Positions 16,807 through 25,830 of a stretch of 64,000 bases of DNA are shown in pieces. Under the pieces are notes generated by a model. That model was not told where the DNA came from and did not search any database. It worked only from the letters and a program-made list of their open reading frames with translations. How positions within the stretch are numbered: the stretch's first letter is position 1; the number at the start of each line of letters is the position of its first letter. This stretch comes from Archangium sp. (GTDB lineage Bacteria > Myxococcota > Myxococcia > Myxococcales > Myxococcaceae): assembly GCA_030695565.1 (NCBI GenBank), contig JAUYRZ010000034.1:1-64000 (forward strand). The letters run 5' to 3'. Position numbers and translations under genes: made by a program.

Positions 16807-18711
16807 GTGTCGTTGCCAGGCCTCAAGTCTTCCGTCGAGTTGGAGCCGGGGCCCATGGGCCCGCAGTTGATCGACCGCGTCTCCGGCCAGAAGTTGCCCA
16901 TCAGTGAGATGGAGTCGCAGGTGCTCGCCTTGTGGGACGGCGCGCAGACCGCGACCACGCTCTCGGCGCGGCTCTTCGTGGAAGGCATCGACATCGAGCC
17001 GTGGCAGGTGGAGCAATTCTTCGTACGCCTCGCGCGTGCGCAGGTGCTCGGCCCCACGGCGCCGGTGGTGCCTGACTTCGTGCCCGCGGGGCCTGGCGTC
17101 GAAGAGCCCGGCGACATCGTGCCGATGCTGCGCGGCGATCTGATCATCGCCAAGTCGGCGCAGAGCAAAGGCACGCTCGAGGTGAAAGATCCGGTCACGG
17201 AGCGCAGCTTCACGCTCTACGACTTCGAGGTGTCGATCGCGCGCATGCTCGACGGCAAACGTTCTGCGCAGGAGGTGCTCGACGCTGCGAACCGGCTGGG
17301 CATTCCGGTGACGCTGCCGACGCTGAAGACGTTTCTGCAGCAGCTCAAGGCGTATCAGTTCATCGATGCCTCGGTGACCGGCGGCGAGTCGACCTGGCCC
17401 AAACGCAAGCAGTGGAGCGTCGGCGTTCGCGAGCTGTACCAGAGCGCGTTGCGGCTGATGCGCGCGGGCAAGTACGACGAAGCACGCGGCTACGTCGACG
17501 CGATGATCGAGGCTGATCCCGCCAATGAAGAAGCGGCCGCGTTGCGCCAGCGGATCTACGACGAGGCGATGGGCGCGAAGGAGTTGAGCGTTCCTTTCGA
17601 CACGCTGCACACGCCGGTGCCTTCCGCCGAGAGCGCCGTTCAGCCTGCGGCGGCACCTGATCCGTTCGCGAGCTTCGGCTTCCACTCGGCGCCGCCCTCC
17701 ACCGCTGAGCTGCCACCGATTCCGCAAGAGGTCGATTCGGTGCTCGCCGACAGCCCGGCGCCGATGCCTGTCGCGCTCGACCATCGGCCTGCACCCGTGC
17801 CTGCCCCGCCGTCCATCGAGCCGGTGCTTCCCCCTGCGCCCGCGCGGAGTCGTCGCCCGCTCTTCATCGGCGCCGCGGTGGTGGGTGTGGTGTTGATCGT
17901 GCTGCTGCGGCCCGTGGAGGGCCTCGCGCAGTTTCCCTGTGAGCTGCAGGTCGACGAGCTGGCGATCCCCAGGGCGCCGTTCGCGGGGCCGGTCGGTCCG
18001 CCCATCGTCGCCGCGGGCACGCGCGTGGAAAAGGGGGCGGTGTTGGCCCGCTTGACCCTCGCGCCCGAGGAGACGCCCGAAGGTCTCGAGGCACGCATCA
18101 AGGAGCTCGAGACGAAGCTCGCCGCCAGTCGCCCTCCGGCGACCGCGAAGGAGCTGCTCAAGGCGAAGTCGAACGTGAAGAAGGCAACTGCGGCGGTCGC
18201 TTCGCTCACCAAGAAGAAGAAGAAGGCGACGAAGAAGGCGCTGCCGGCGATCGAAGCGAAGCGGGTCGAGAAGCAAACTGTCCTCGACGCCGCGAAGGCC
18301 ACGCTCGAGGCGATGATGCAGCCTGACCTGCGCGCTGAGTGGACGGCGACGCTGGAAGAGCTCACCTCGAAGAAGGTGGCCGCCGCCGTGCGCAGTGAAC
18401 GTTCGGTCATCACCGCGCCCACGGCGGGGCTCTTCCTCGCCCCGGCCACGGCCCCGGAGCAGCTGGCGGAGAACGATTCGTACGGCCGCATCGTGGCACC
18501 CACGTTCAGGGCCGTGACGAACAAGCCGTTGGTCACTGAAGCGGAGAGCGCGGTCTTCGTGGCGGCGGCAGGCCGCGTCGACGTGAAGCTCGAGCGGAGT
18601 GCTGCGGGGGTCTCTGCGCGCGTGCAAGGCGAAGTGAGGTGGGTCGGCGCGAAGGGCACGCTCGAGGTTCCATCAGGGCGGACGCCCTGGCTGCTCTCGG
18701 CGCTCCGATGA
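16807..18711 (+). CDS. PqqD-like domains fused to a membrane HlyD-like adaptor
   Basis: About 634 aa from the GTG at 16807. ATG 16762 or GTG 16594 are possible but poorly coding, and no SD is decisive. Two winged-helix segments resembling PqqD repeats come first (PISEMESQVLALWDG and SFTLYDFEVSIARMLDGK). A helical TPR-like piece and a Pro-rich linker follow, then one membrane helix (PLFIGAAVVGVVLIVLL, near 370-390). After it comes an HlyD-like half: a lipoyl-like segment (VEKGAVLARLTLAPEETPEG) and a Lys-rich coiled coil. Such adaptors bridge inner-membrane exporters to the envelope, but no ABC exporter is adjacent. The substrate is unknown. The last codon overlaps the next gene (ATGA). Confidence 0.65.
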   Translation: MSLPGLKSSVELEPGPMGPQLIDRVSGQKLPISEMESQVLALWDGAQTATTLSARLFVEGIDIEPWQVEQFFVRLARAQVLGPTAPVVPDFVPAGPGVEEPGDIVPMLRGDLIIAKSAQSKGTLEVKDPVTERSFTLYDFEVSIARMLDGKRSAQEVLDAANRLGIPVTLPTLKTFLQQLKAYQFIDASVTGGESTWPKRKQWSVGVRELYQSALRLMRAGKYDEARGYVDAMIEADPANEEAAALRQRIYDEAMGAKELSVPFDTLHTPVPSAESAVQPAAAPDPFASFGFHSAPPSTAELPPIPQEVDSVLADSPAPMPVALDHRPAPVPAPPSIEPVLPPAPARSRRPLFIGAAVVGVVLIVLLRPVEGLAQFPCELQVDELAIPRAPFAGPVGPPIVAAGTRVEKGAVLARLTLAPEETPEGLEARIKELETKLAASRPPATAKELLKAKSNVKKATAAVASLTKKKKKATKKALPAIEAKRVEKQTVLDAAKATLEAMMQPDLRAEWTATLEELTSKKVAAAVRSERSVITAPTAGLFLAPATAPEQLAENDSYGRIVAPTFRAVTNKPLVTEAESAVFVAAAGRVDVKLERSAAGVSARVQGEVRWVGAKGTLEVPSGRTPWLLSALR

Positions 18712-20126
18712 AGCTCGAACCAGGATCCCCTCTCCCTCCAGGAGAGGGCCGAACAAACTCAATCGCAGTCATCACCCTGCTCCTCACGCTGGCAGCCTGT
18801 TCGCCGCAGCCCGCGACGATGGAGGCCGGATCTACAGGTGGCGGAGTCGCAACCGGTGGTGGCGCAGCAACCGGAGGGAGCGGTGGTGGTGGCGCCGAAG
18901 CCGAAGACGCCGGCCTCGACGCAGGACCGGGCACCGGCGACGCAGGCACCGCGTGCACCTCGCCGAGCGACTGCGCCTCCAACACCTGCGTGGCCTGGCT
19001 CCGCGACGCAGGCTCGGTCTGCGGACGGCTCTGTTTCGATCAAACCCAGTGCGCTGATCTGCCCGGGTTCACCTGCGTTCCCGATCTCAACGGCAGCGGC
19101 GTGTGCGTACCCAGGAGCCCGGCACACTGTCTCCCCTGCGACTTCGACGTGAACTGCGGCGGCTTGTCGGAAGCCTGCGTGCTCGCTCCCGGCGACTCGA
19201 CCATGACCTGCCGCGTCGACTGTTCACTCGCGGGAACGGCCGCGTGCCCACCCGACTATCTCTGCACCGAGACGCGCTTCAACAACGCGATGCGCTCGTT
19301 CTGCACGCCGCCGGCGGGAAAGTGTTCGACGTCGGAGGGCGGATTCTGCGATCGCTTTCCGCAGCCGCAGGCGTGCTCCACCACCAACGATGCCGGCACG
19401 TGCAGCGGCGCTCGCACCTGCGTGAACGGGCGCTTCACCACCTGTGACGCGCAGCTGGCCGCATGCCGCGCGACGTGCGAGCAGGCCGAACGTCCCGGTT
19501 GCACCGAGCCGCTGTGCCCGGGTGCGACTCGGCTGCCGACGCATTGTGGTGACTGCAACACCGCGTGTCCCGGTGCCGGCAGCACCACCGCGAACGTCAC
19601 CTGCACTGATGGCGGCTGCACCTTCAGCTGCAAGGGCCAGAACTACGACGTCGATCGCGACGCGGGTTCAGGCTGCGAAGTGGCCGACGCGCCCACGGGG
19701 AATCATGTGGTGACCGGCGCGACCAGTCTGGGCACCCTGCCCTGCAATGACGGCTCGACCATCAACGCGATGGGCGTGATGCCGAGTGATACGCGCGTGC
19801 ACGAGAATCCCGTCGTACCGGCGTTCAGCGTGATGGAGGGTGCGGCTCCTGATTTTCTCGCGGTCAGTGCGAGCGGCGGCACGTTCTGCGTGAACGATGT
19901 GGACGTGGCGTTGACCGTGACGGGCGCGGCGAACCTCGCCTGCTTCAGGCTCACCGTGGTGACCGACAACGGCACGTGGTCTTGCATGACGAACGCGGCG
20001 GGTACGTGTTCGGTGTCGCAAGGGTCAGGCTCGTATTCGGGTGGGACGACGATTTCACTTCGCGTCGAGCGGACGTGTTCGGCGGCGGCGGCGGCCGCTC
20101 GGTACACGGTGGCGGGCCACTTCTGA
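18708..20126 (+). CDS. Cys-rich lipoprotein, surface-exposed
   Basis: About 472 aa starting at the ATG that overlaps the previous stop. The first 15 residues (PGSPLPPGEGRTN) are encoded by a REP-like hairpin. A lipoprotein signal follows (VITLLLTLAAC), then a Gly/Thr/Ala-rich spacer and many Cys-rich modules such as CTSPSDCASNTC and CFDQTQCADLPGFTC. The C-terminal 130 residues look like a beta-sandwich with few Cys. The pattern is typical of large myxobacterial surface lipoproteins of unknown role. A start downstream of the repeat is possible only at a non-standard codon. Confidence 0.7.
   Translation: MKLEPGSPLPPGEGRTNSIAVITLLLTLAACSPQPATMEAGSTGGGVATGGGAATGGSGGGGAEAEDAGLDAGPGTGDAGTACTSPSDCASNTCVAWLRDAGSVCGRLCFDQTQCADLPGFTCVPDLNGSGVCVPRSPAHCLPCDFDVNCGGLSEACVLAPGDSTMTCRVDCSLAGTAACPPDYLCTETRFNNAMRSFCTPPAGKCSTSEGGFCDRFPQPQACSTTNDAGTCSGARTCVNGRFTTCDAQLAACRATCEQAERPGCTEPLCPGATRLPTHCGDCNTACPGAGSTTANVTCTDGGCTFSCKGQNYDVDRDAGSGCEVADAPTGNHVVTGATSLGTLPCNDGSTINAMGVMPSDTRVHENPVVPAFSVMEGAAPDFLAVSASGGTFCVNDVDVALTVTGAANLACFRLTVVTDNGTWSCMTNAAGTCSVSQGSGSYSGGTTISLRVERTCSAAAAAARYTVAGHF
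18728..18748. repeat. REP-like hairpin inside a CDS
   Basis: CCCTCTCC, 5-base loop, GGAGAGGG: perfect 8-bp arms. It is the same CT/AG-rich element found at 20134, 21921, 38344 and, degenerate, near 41870. This copy sits within codons 7-14 of the lipoprotein gene. Confidence 0.6.
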
Positions 20127-20133
20127 CAGCCCG

Positions 20134-20148
20134 CTCCCCCACGGGGAG
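20134..20148. repeat. REP-like hairpin, short copy
   Basis: CTCCCC, loop CAC, GGGGAG, followed by AGGGAG. It lies between the lipoprotein stop (20126) and the DNA ligase start (20166) and belongs to the same family as the other copies. It could act as a weak transcription barrier. Confidence 0.5.
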
Positions 20149-20165
20149 AGGGAGATAGGATCGAC

Positions 20166-21296
20166 GTGCTTCCGAAAGAGGTGAAGCTGTTCTTCCAGGA
20201 GGGCAACTCCGACAAGGTCTACTACGCGCGCATCGTGCCCGCGGGCGCCAACGTCTACGACGTGGTGGTGCAGTGGGGCCGGCGCGGCAGCACGCTGAGC
20301 CAGGGCAAGAAAGCGGTGAAGGTCTCGCTGGAGAAAGCGCAGACCACGCTGGATCGCCTCGTCAAAGAGAAGACCACCAAGGGCTACGAAGCGATGAGCG
20401 GCACGGTGAAGCCCGCCGAGGTCGCGCCCCCGGTCGGTGAAGGCTCGGCCAGCAAGGCGGGCGGCGTGCGCAAGAAGGTCGGCCGGGTCGCGCAGCTGCT
20501 CAACCCCGTCGAGGTGCACGAGGTCGAGCGGCTGCTCGCCGATGACCAGGTGCTCGCGCAGCAGAAGCTCGATGGCAATCGCGTGCTCTGTCACATCGAA
20601 GACGGCGAGGTGCTTCCCACCAACCGCGCGGGTCAGAAGACCCACGTGTCTGCGCAGATCCTCGCGGGGCTCACCCATCTTCCCCACGGCACCGTGGTCG
20701 ATGGCGAAGTGGTGGGCCCCGTGTACTGGCTCTTCGACGTGCTCCAGTTCGCGGGGCGCGAGCTCACCGGGCAGTCGTGCCTCGAACGCTTCACCCTGCT
20801 CTCCGACGAAGTGGAGCCTGGCTTGAGCGAACCGGTGCGGGTGCTCGAGAGCGCGCTCACCACCCCCCAGAAGCGCAGCCTCTACGAGCGGCTGCAGCGG
20901 GCGAGCGCCGAAGGCATCGTCTTCAAGCGCAAAGCCGCGCCGTACACCGGTGGCCGGCCTTCGTCGGGCGGCACGCAGCTCAAGTGCAAGTTCGTCAGCT
21001 CAGCCGACGTGGTGTTGGTGGAGAACGCGGGCAACGCGTACCGCATGCAGGTCTACGACGGCGGCAAGCCGTTCGACGTGGGCAAGGTCTTCTCGGGTAC
21101 CACCAACGAGACGCGCGCGCGCATCGACGCGGCCCTCGGCGAGGGAAAACGGCTGGTCGCTGAAGTGCGCTACCTCTACGCGACCGATGACTCCCAGCTG
21201 TTCCAGCCCATCTTCGTGCGCGTGCGCGACGACAAGCCGGAGAAAGACTGCCTGCGCGCTCAGCTCAAGAGCACCAACCGCGACGTGCATCAGTAA
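20166..21296 (+). CDS. WGR domain-ATP-dependent DNA ligase fusion
   Basis: 376 aa. Residues 5-75 are a WGR domain (DKVYYARIVP, VVVQWGRRG), a DNA-end/nucleic-acid-binding module known from PARPs. Residues 110-280 are an ATP-dependent DNA ligase core: motif I KLDGNR with nucleophile K134, motif III VVDGEVV near 177, motif IIIa YWLFDVL near 187, motif IV EGIVFKRK near 249 and motif V QLKCKF near 271. An OB-fold-like tail follows. It should adenylate and seal nicks, probably in repair. The start is GTG. No Ku homologue is in the window. The protein is smaller than LigD. Confidence 0.85.
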   Translation: MLPKEVKLFFQEGNSDKVYYARIVPAGANVYDVVVQWGRRGSTLSQGKKAVKVSLEKAQTTLDRLVKEKTTKGYEAMSGTVKPAEVAPPVGEGSASKAGGVRKKVGRVAQLLNPVEVHEVERLLADDQVLAQQKLDGNRVLCHIEDGEVLPTNRAGQKTHVSAQILAGLTHLPHGTVVDGEVVGPVYWLFDVLQFAGRELTGQSCLERFTLLSDEVEPGLSEPVRVLESALTTPQKRSLYERLQRASAEGIVFKRKAAPYTGGRPSSGGTQLKCKFVSSADVVLVENAGNAYRMQVYDGGKPFDVGKVFSGTTNETRARIDAALGEGKRLVAEVRYLYATDDSQLFQPIFVRVRDDKPEKDCLRAQLKSTNRDVHQ

Positions 21297-21299
21297 CGC

Positions 21300-21806
21300 T
21301 CACGGAACCGCGAGCGTCACGTCGAAGCTCACCACGCCGCCACACGGTGAGATGTCGCGCCGCCAGGTCGCTTCATCGCTGCCCTGCGCCCAGGTCGCTG
21401 CCGGCTCCGCCGCCAGCACGCCCGCATCCACCCCCGCATCTGCCGGCGCGAACGACTGCACGTCGTAGAACTCGCGATCCTTTGCACTGCGCGCGCACGC
21501 GGCGGTCGCATCCCAACCGGCGGGCAGCGGCTGCACCCAGACCCGCGCCGTCTCGGTGGTGCCATTGAGCGCGCCCAGACAGCTGAACTCGATGTCTCGC
21601 GAGAGATGGATGGGTGACTTGAGCGCCTGACCGCACAGCGCGAGGTACGCACCGACGTCTCCGGCGAGATCGCTCACCACCAGCCCGGGCGAAGTGGCGC
21701 TGAACGAGGTCGCGACCGAACCCGGCAAGGTCAACTGTACCGAGCGCGTGGTTCCCGATTCACAGGCCGCCAGCAGAAGGAGAAAGCAAAGAGAGGCAGA
21801 TCGCAT
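21300..21806 (-). CDS. Small lipoprotein
   Basis: 168 aa with a clear lipobox (FLLLLAAC). The mature part is mostly beta-like with four cysteines and an Asp-Ala-Gly spacer (PADAGVDAG). No family recognised. It lies 143 bases after the REC-kinase gene, with a REP-like hairpin between, so it is probably a separate transcript. It ends 3 bases from the convergent ligase gene. Confidence 0.65.
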   Translation of the reverse strand: MRSASLCFLLLLAACESGTTRSVQLTLPGSVATSFSATSPGLVVSDLAGDVGAYLALCGQALKSPIHLSRDIEFSCLGALNGTTETARVWVQPLPAGWDATAACARSAKDREFYDVQSFAPADAGVDAGVLAAEPAATWAQGSDEATWRRDISPCGGVVSFDVTLAVP

Positions 21807-21909
21807 GTCGCGGCCTCGTGCAAACCGAACGCCAAACGCGTTTCGCTCGGAGAAGCCCCACGTCTGCCATCGATGTCAGAGACAGTCGTGTCAGGGCTCG
21901 AGGCCCTCA

Positions 21910-21937
21910 CCCCCACCCTCTCTCCCGAAGGGAGAAG
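21910..21937. repeat. REP-like hairpin with conserved flank
   Basis: TCTCCC, GAA loop, GGGAGA. The left flank is the reverse complement of the GGGGTGAGGGC tail seen beside the copies at 38344 and 41870, so this copy points the other way. It lies just beyond the end of the six-gene minus-strand signalling operon and could end its transcript. Confidence 0.6.
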
Positions 21938-21949
21938 CAGTTCCTTTCG

Positions 21950-23032
21950 TCAAACGACAGGCAGGCGCACCTGAAAGGTGGTGCCCTGACCGACGATGCT
22001 GCTGACGGCGATGCTGCCGCCCAGCTCTTCGACGATTTGTTTCGAGATGGCCAGGCCCAGCCCCGTACCGCCGTCGACCTTGGTGGTGAAGAACGGGTCG
22101 AACACCCGGCTGACCACCTCGGCCGGAATGCCGGAGCCGTTGTCTTCCACCACCAGCACCGCTTCTTTGCCCTGCGCGCTCAGGGTGACGCTCAACAGGT
22201 TGCGCTGCCGCTGCTCGGGATCGAACGCTTCGATCGCGTTGACCAGCAGGTTGAGCACCACCTGACCCAACCGTGTGCGCGAGCCGCGAATGGGCGGCAC
22301 GGCACCGGCCAGGAGCTTGAGCTGACCGCGGTGCCGCACTTCACCGGAAGCAGAGCGAACGGCGAACTCCACCACCTCCTTGAAGTCGACGTCTTCGTCG
22401 GTGCGTGAACGGGTGGAGAGCTCGACGGAGCTGATGATGTCGGCCAGCGCCTGCACCGAGGTGCGCGAGTCGCGCAGCGCTCCATCGAGAATCTTCTTGC
22501 CGGTGAGGTCGCCCACCAGCTCGCTGATCAACTCGAGGTTCATGGTGAGCGCGGTGAGCGGCCCCCGGAGTTCGTGCGCCACGCCCATGGCGATCACCCC
22601 CAGCGAATACATGCGCTCGGTCTCGCGCATGCGGCGCTCGAGCTCGGTGGCCCAACGCACGGCGCGGTAGCGCTCCACCGCGCCCACCAGCACCTGGCGC
22701 AGCTCGACCGGCTCCCACGGCTTGCGCAGGTAGAGATCGATGTGACCGCGGTTGATCGCGTCGATGGCCGCTTCGAGATCCGAATACGCGGTCATCAAGA
22801 TGCGCACGGTGTCGGGGAACTCGGTGCGCACCGCGTCGAGCAGATCGACACCCGACATGCCCGGCATGCGTTGGTCTGCCACCAGCACGGCGATCTCCTG
22901 CTTGCGCATCAGCTCGAGCGCAGCGGCGCCGCTCTGTGCGGTGACCACCGGCACGGAGCCGCGGAGACCAGCTGTGAAGACCACCAGGTTGGCGGCCTCG
23001 TCGTCGACGTACAGAACTGAAGGAGAGGTCAA
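21950..23032 (-). CDS. Response regulator-histidine kinase (REC-HisKA-HATPase)
   Basis: 360 aa. A receiver domain comes first (phospho-acceptor D53 in VLVADQRMPG), then HisKA with H153 in VAHELRGPLTAL. The ATPase lobe carries an N-box (LLVNAIEAFD), DNGSGIPAEVV and GTGLGLAISKQI. No membrane segment: a soluble kinase whose input is a phosphorelay. I start at a TTG that overlaps the upstream kinase stop (TTGA). The frame continues upstream but inside the neighbour. Last gene of the operon starting at 31682. Its receiver is a natural target of the hybrid kinase encoded just before it. Confidence 0.85.
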   Translation of the reverse strand: MTSPSVLYVDDEAANLVVFTAGLRGSVPVVTAQSGAAALELMRKQEIAVLVADQRMPGMSGVDLLDAVRTEFPDTVRILMTAYSDLEAAIDAINRGHIDLYLRKPWEPVELRQVLVGAVERYRAVRWATELERRMRETERMYSLGVIAMGVAHELRGPLTALTMNLELISELVGDLTGKKILDGALRDSRTSVQALADIISSVELSTRSRTDEDVDFKEVVEFAVRSASGEVRHRGQLKLLAGAVPPIRGSRTRLGQVVLNLLVNAIEAFDPEQRQRNLLSVTLSAQGKEAVLVVEDNGSGIPAEVVSRVFDPFFTTKVDGGTGLGLAISKQIVEELGGSIAVSSIVGQGTTFQVRLPVV

Positions 23033-25830
23033 CGGGTTCCCCTGGGAAGCGCGGCCGTGAAGGAAGTACCACCCCCGGGCCGGGGGGAGAACCGCAGATC
23101 TCCGCCCCACCTCAGCAACGACTGTCGGGAAAGGTAGAGCCCCAGGCCCGTGCCCTCGCCGGGCGCCCGCGTGGTGAAGAAGGGATCGAACAGCCGCGAG
23201 GCGATCTCTTCGGGCACGCCGGGCCCGTCATCGGCCACCGAGATCTCCACCCGCTCGCCCACTTCTTTGATCGAGAGCCACACGTTGCGCGCCGGCGCGC
23301 GGATGGCGTTGTCGATCAGGTTCACGAACACCTGGTTCAGCTCGGCCGCCGAGGCCACCACCTGCACGTCGGCGTAGTCGCGGTGCACCTGCACATCGAG
23401 CAGGCGGTGCTGCAGCAAACGCACGGTGGAGTCGAGCCCCGCCCGCGGGTCCACCGGTCGCACGCCGCCGCCGTCGCCCGGGCTCACGTGCGTGAGCAAG
23501 GCGCCGCTGATCACGTCGATGCGCTGCGCTCCTTCGGCGATCACCGCGAGCAGCTGCGTGTCTGACTCGTCCAGCCCCGGGCGAGCCTGCAGCGCGCGGA
23601 CCCCGTTGAGCACCGCGTTGACGGGGTTGCGCACCTCGTGACCGACGCCCGCAGCCAGCGTGCCCACCGCGGCCAGGCGCGCCGAGGCGGTGACCTGCAA
23701 CGAGAGCGAACGCAGCCGCAGCTGCGCCTGCACCCGGGCCACCAACACGCGCGGGTGAAACGGTTTCTCCACGAACTCGTCGGCGCCCGAGGCGAACCCT
23801 TCGATGGCCGCGTCGGTGCCCCCCCGCGCGGTGAGCAGGATGACCGGCGTGGCCGCGATGACCGGGTCGGCTTTGATGGCCTTGCACAGCTGCGTGCCGC
23901 TCAGGCCCGGCATCATCACGTCGGAGAGCACGAGCTCGGGCCGCTGCCGCTTCACGCTCTCCAGGCCCGCAAGACCGTCAGCGGCCACCAACACGTCGAA
24001 GGACACCGAGAGCAGATCGACCAACATCGCCCGCACGTCGGGGTTGTCCTCCACCACCAGCACGCGCGCGCGCCGGCCTCCGTCGAAGACGATGGCCCCG
24101 CTCGTCGCCTGCGGAGCGGACCCCAGCGGGCCCCGCGGGTCGGGCGCGATCACCTCGAGCTCGGCGTCGGACGCACGCCTTGCCTCGGAGCCTTCGAGCT
24201 GAACCTGCCGGCGCTCCAGCGCCTCGGGCTTGATGTGACCCTTGCCGCGCGGCAACACGATGGTGAACGCGGCGCCCTGGCCCACCTCGCTGGTCACCTC
24301 CAACCGGCCGCCGTGTAGCTCGACCAGGTTGCGCGCGAGCGCGAGCCCGATGCCCACGCCGCCCACCCGGCGGCCCGACGCTTCGTCGGCCTGGTAGTAG
24401 CGCTCGAAGATGCGGGTGAGATCGGCGGCCGCGATGCCCGGGCCGGTGTCCTGCACGGTGACCCGCACTTCGCCCGGCGTCTCCTCGACGCGCAGGGTGA
24501 CCTTGCCGCCCGAAGGCGTGAACTTGAAGGCGTTGCCCAGCAGGTTCGAGAGCGCGCTGTCGAGGCGGTGCGAGTCGCCCCAGAGATCGCTGGTCGACTC
24601 GAGGCCCTCCACCTTCAGCTCCAGCCCCCGCGCTTCGGCCGCGCTCGCGAAGAGCACGCCCAGCTGCCGGGCCATCGCGCCCATGTCGAGCGAGGCGTGG
24701 TCGAGGCGCAGCTGGCCTGCGTCGATGCGCGAGAGGTCGAGCAGGTCGTCGATCAACCGCAGCAGGCGCCACGAATTGCGGCGCAGGCCTTCAAGGAGCC
24801 GGCGCTCTTCGGCGGGCACGTCGCGGCCGAGGCGATCGTCGAGTGGCGCGAGGATCAAGGTGAGCGGCGTGCGCAGCTCGTGCGAGACGTTCGCGAAGAA
24901 CTCGCTCTTGAGCGCGTCGAGCTGCCGCAGCCGCTCGAGGGCTGCCGACAGCTCGCTGGTGCGCTCGGTGACGCGTTGATCGAGCTGCACGTTGACGCGG
25001 AACGCTTCGGCGGCGCGCTCCTGCAGCTCGTCCATCGATTGGCGCATGGCGTGGGTGGTCTGCTCCAGCAACGATTCCTTCTGCGCTGAGAGCCGCCGCA
25101 CGTCGCTCCACCCGCCGTAGCCGAAGCCCAGCGCGATGAACGAGGCGAGCGTCTCCAACAGCCCGAAGTGACCGAAGTGCGCGGCGAGCGGCGCGAGGGC
25201 CGCCCCCAGCGCGGCGCCCACCCAGCGCCGCCACGTGCCTGGCTTCGGGTTCTGCCAGGTCAGCTCGTAGCGGCAGCAATCGGCCCCGTTCACCTGGCAC
25301 TGCAGCTCGATCACCTGGGCGGGCGGCAGATCCCAGATGGAGGGGAACGCGGCGTAGTTGGCCATGCGGCCGATGCACGAGTTGCGGTTCCGCTCGGGCC
25401 GGCCGCTCGTGTACGTGAGGGTCATCGACCACGGCGACTCGCGTTCGATCGCGAAGCGCCCCGCGCGGTTGTAGGTGGGGGAGAACTCGACCGACTTGCG
25501 GTAGGCGAGGCCCGGGCTGCCGACGCTGCGCAAGATGTAATACGCAAAACCCAGCGCTTCGGGCGTGGCGATGTTGCTCGCGGCGAAGATCATGAAGTCG
25601 GGATCGCCCGAACCCCGCACCAACTCGTCGAGCAGCAGCTCGAGAAAATCGAGTGAGACGAAGTTGTTCGGCCCTGCCAGGTACTCGAGAGAGAGCGGCA
25701 TGGGCCGCTCGGCCCACAACGCTTCGAGCCGCGCGCGCCCGTACCGCTTCTCGAAGCTCAGCAGAAACGTCTTGAGCAGGCGCGCGCCGACCTCGGGCTT
25801 GTCCCACTGCCGGGTGGCCTCTCCCGTCAT
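23029..25830 (-). CDS. Hybrid sensor kinase with V4R-like input and two kinase cores
   Basis: 933 aa. Residues 1-195 resemble the V4R/haem-NO-like small-ligand domain common in myxobacterial kinases, ending in LQCQVNGADCCRYELTW. A short hydrophobic pair (200-240) and a coiled coil follow. Kinase core 1 has H317 in NVSHELRTPLTL and GGVGIGLALARNLVELHGG. A receiver follows (VLVVEDNPDV; acceptor in LVLSDVMMPG). A second kinase core has GVGHEVRNPVNAV and GTGLGLYLSRQS. Both cores keep their His and G-boxes. Two complete cores flanking one receiver is unusual. Overlaps its neighbours by 4 bases on both sides. Confidence 0.85.
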   Translation of the reverse strand: MTGEATRQWDKPEVGARLLKTFLLSFEKRYGRARLEALWAERPMPLSLEYLAGPNNFVSLDFLELLLDELVRGSGDPDFMIFAASNIATPEALGFAYYILRSVGSPGLAYRKSVEFSPTYNRAGRFAIERESPWSMTLTYTSGRPERNRNSCIGRMANYAAFPSIWDLPPAQVIELQCQVNGADCCRYELTWQNPKPGTWRRWVGAALGAALAPLAAHFGHFGLLETLASFIALGFGYGGWSDVRRLSAQKESLLEQTTHAMRQSMDELQERAAEAFRVNVQLDQRVTERTSELSAALERLRQLDALKSEFFANVSHELRTPLTLILAPLDDRLGRDVPAEERRLLEGLRRNSWRLLRLIDDLLDLSRIDAGQLRLDHASLDMGAMARQLGVLFASAAEARGLELKVEGLESTSDLWGDSHRLDSALSNLLGNAFKFTPSGGKVTLRVEETPGEVRVTVQDTGPGIAAADLTRIFERYYQADEASGRRVGGVGIGLALARNLVELHGGRLEVTSEVGQGAAFTIVLPRGKGHIKPEALERRQVQLEGSEARRASDAELEVIAPDPRGPLGSAPQATSGAIVFDGGRRARVLVVEDNPDVRAMLVDLLSVSFDVLVAADGLAGLESVKRQRPELVLSDVMMPGLSGTQLCKAIKADPVIAATPVILLTARGGTDAAIEGFASGADEFVEKPFHPRVLVARVQAQLRLRSLSLQVTASARLAAVGTLAAGVGHEVRNPVNAVLNGVRALQARPGLDESDTQLLAVIAEGAQRIDVISGALLTHVSPGDGGGVRPVDPRAGLDSTVRLLQHRLLDVQVHRDYADVQVVASAAELNQVFVNLIDNAIRAPARNVWLSIKEVGERVEISVADDGPGVPEEIASRLFDPFFTTRAPGEGTGLGLYLSRQSLLRWGGDLRFSPRPGGGTSFTAALPRGTR

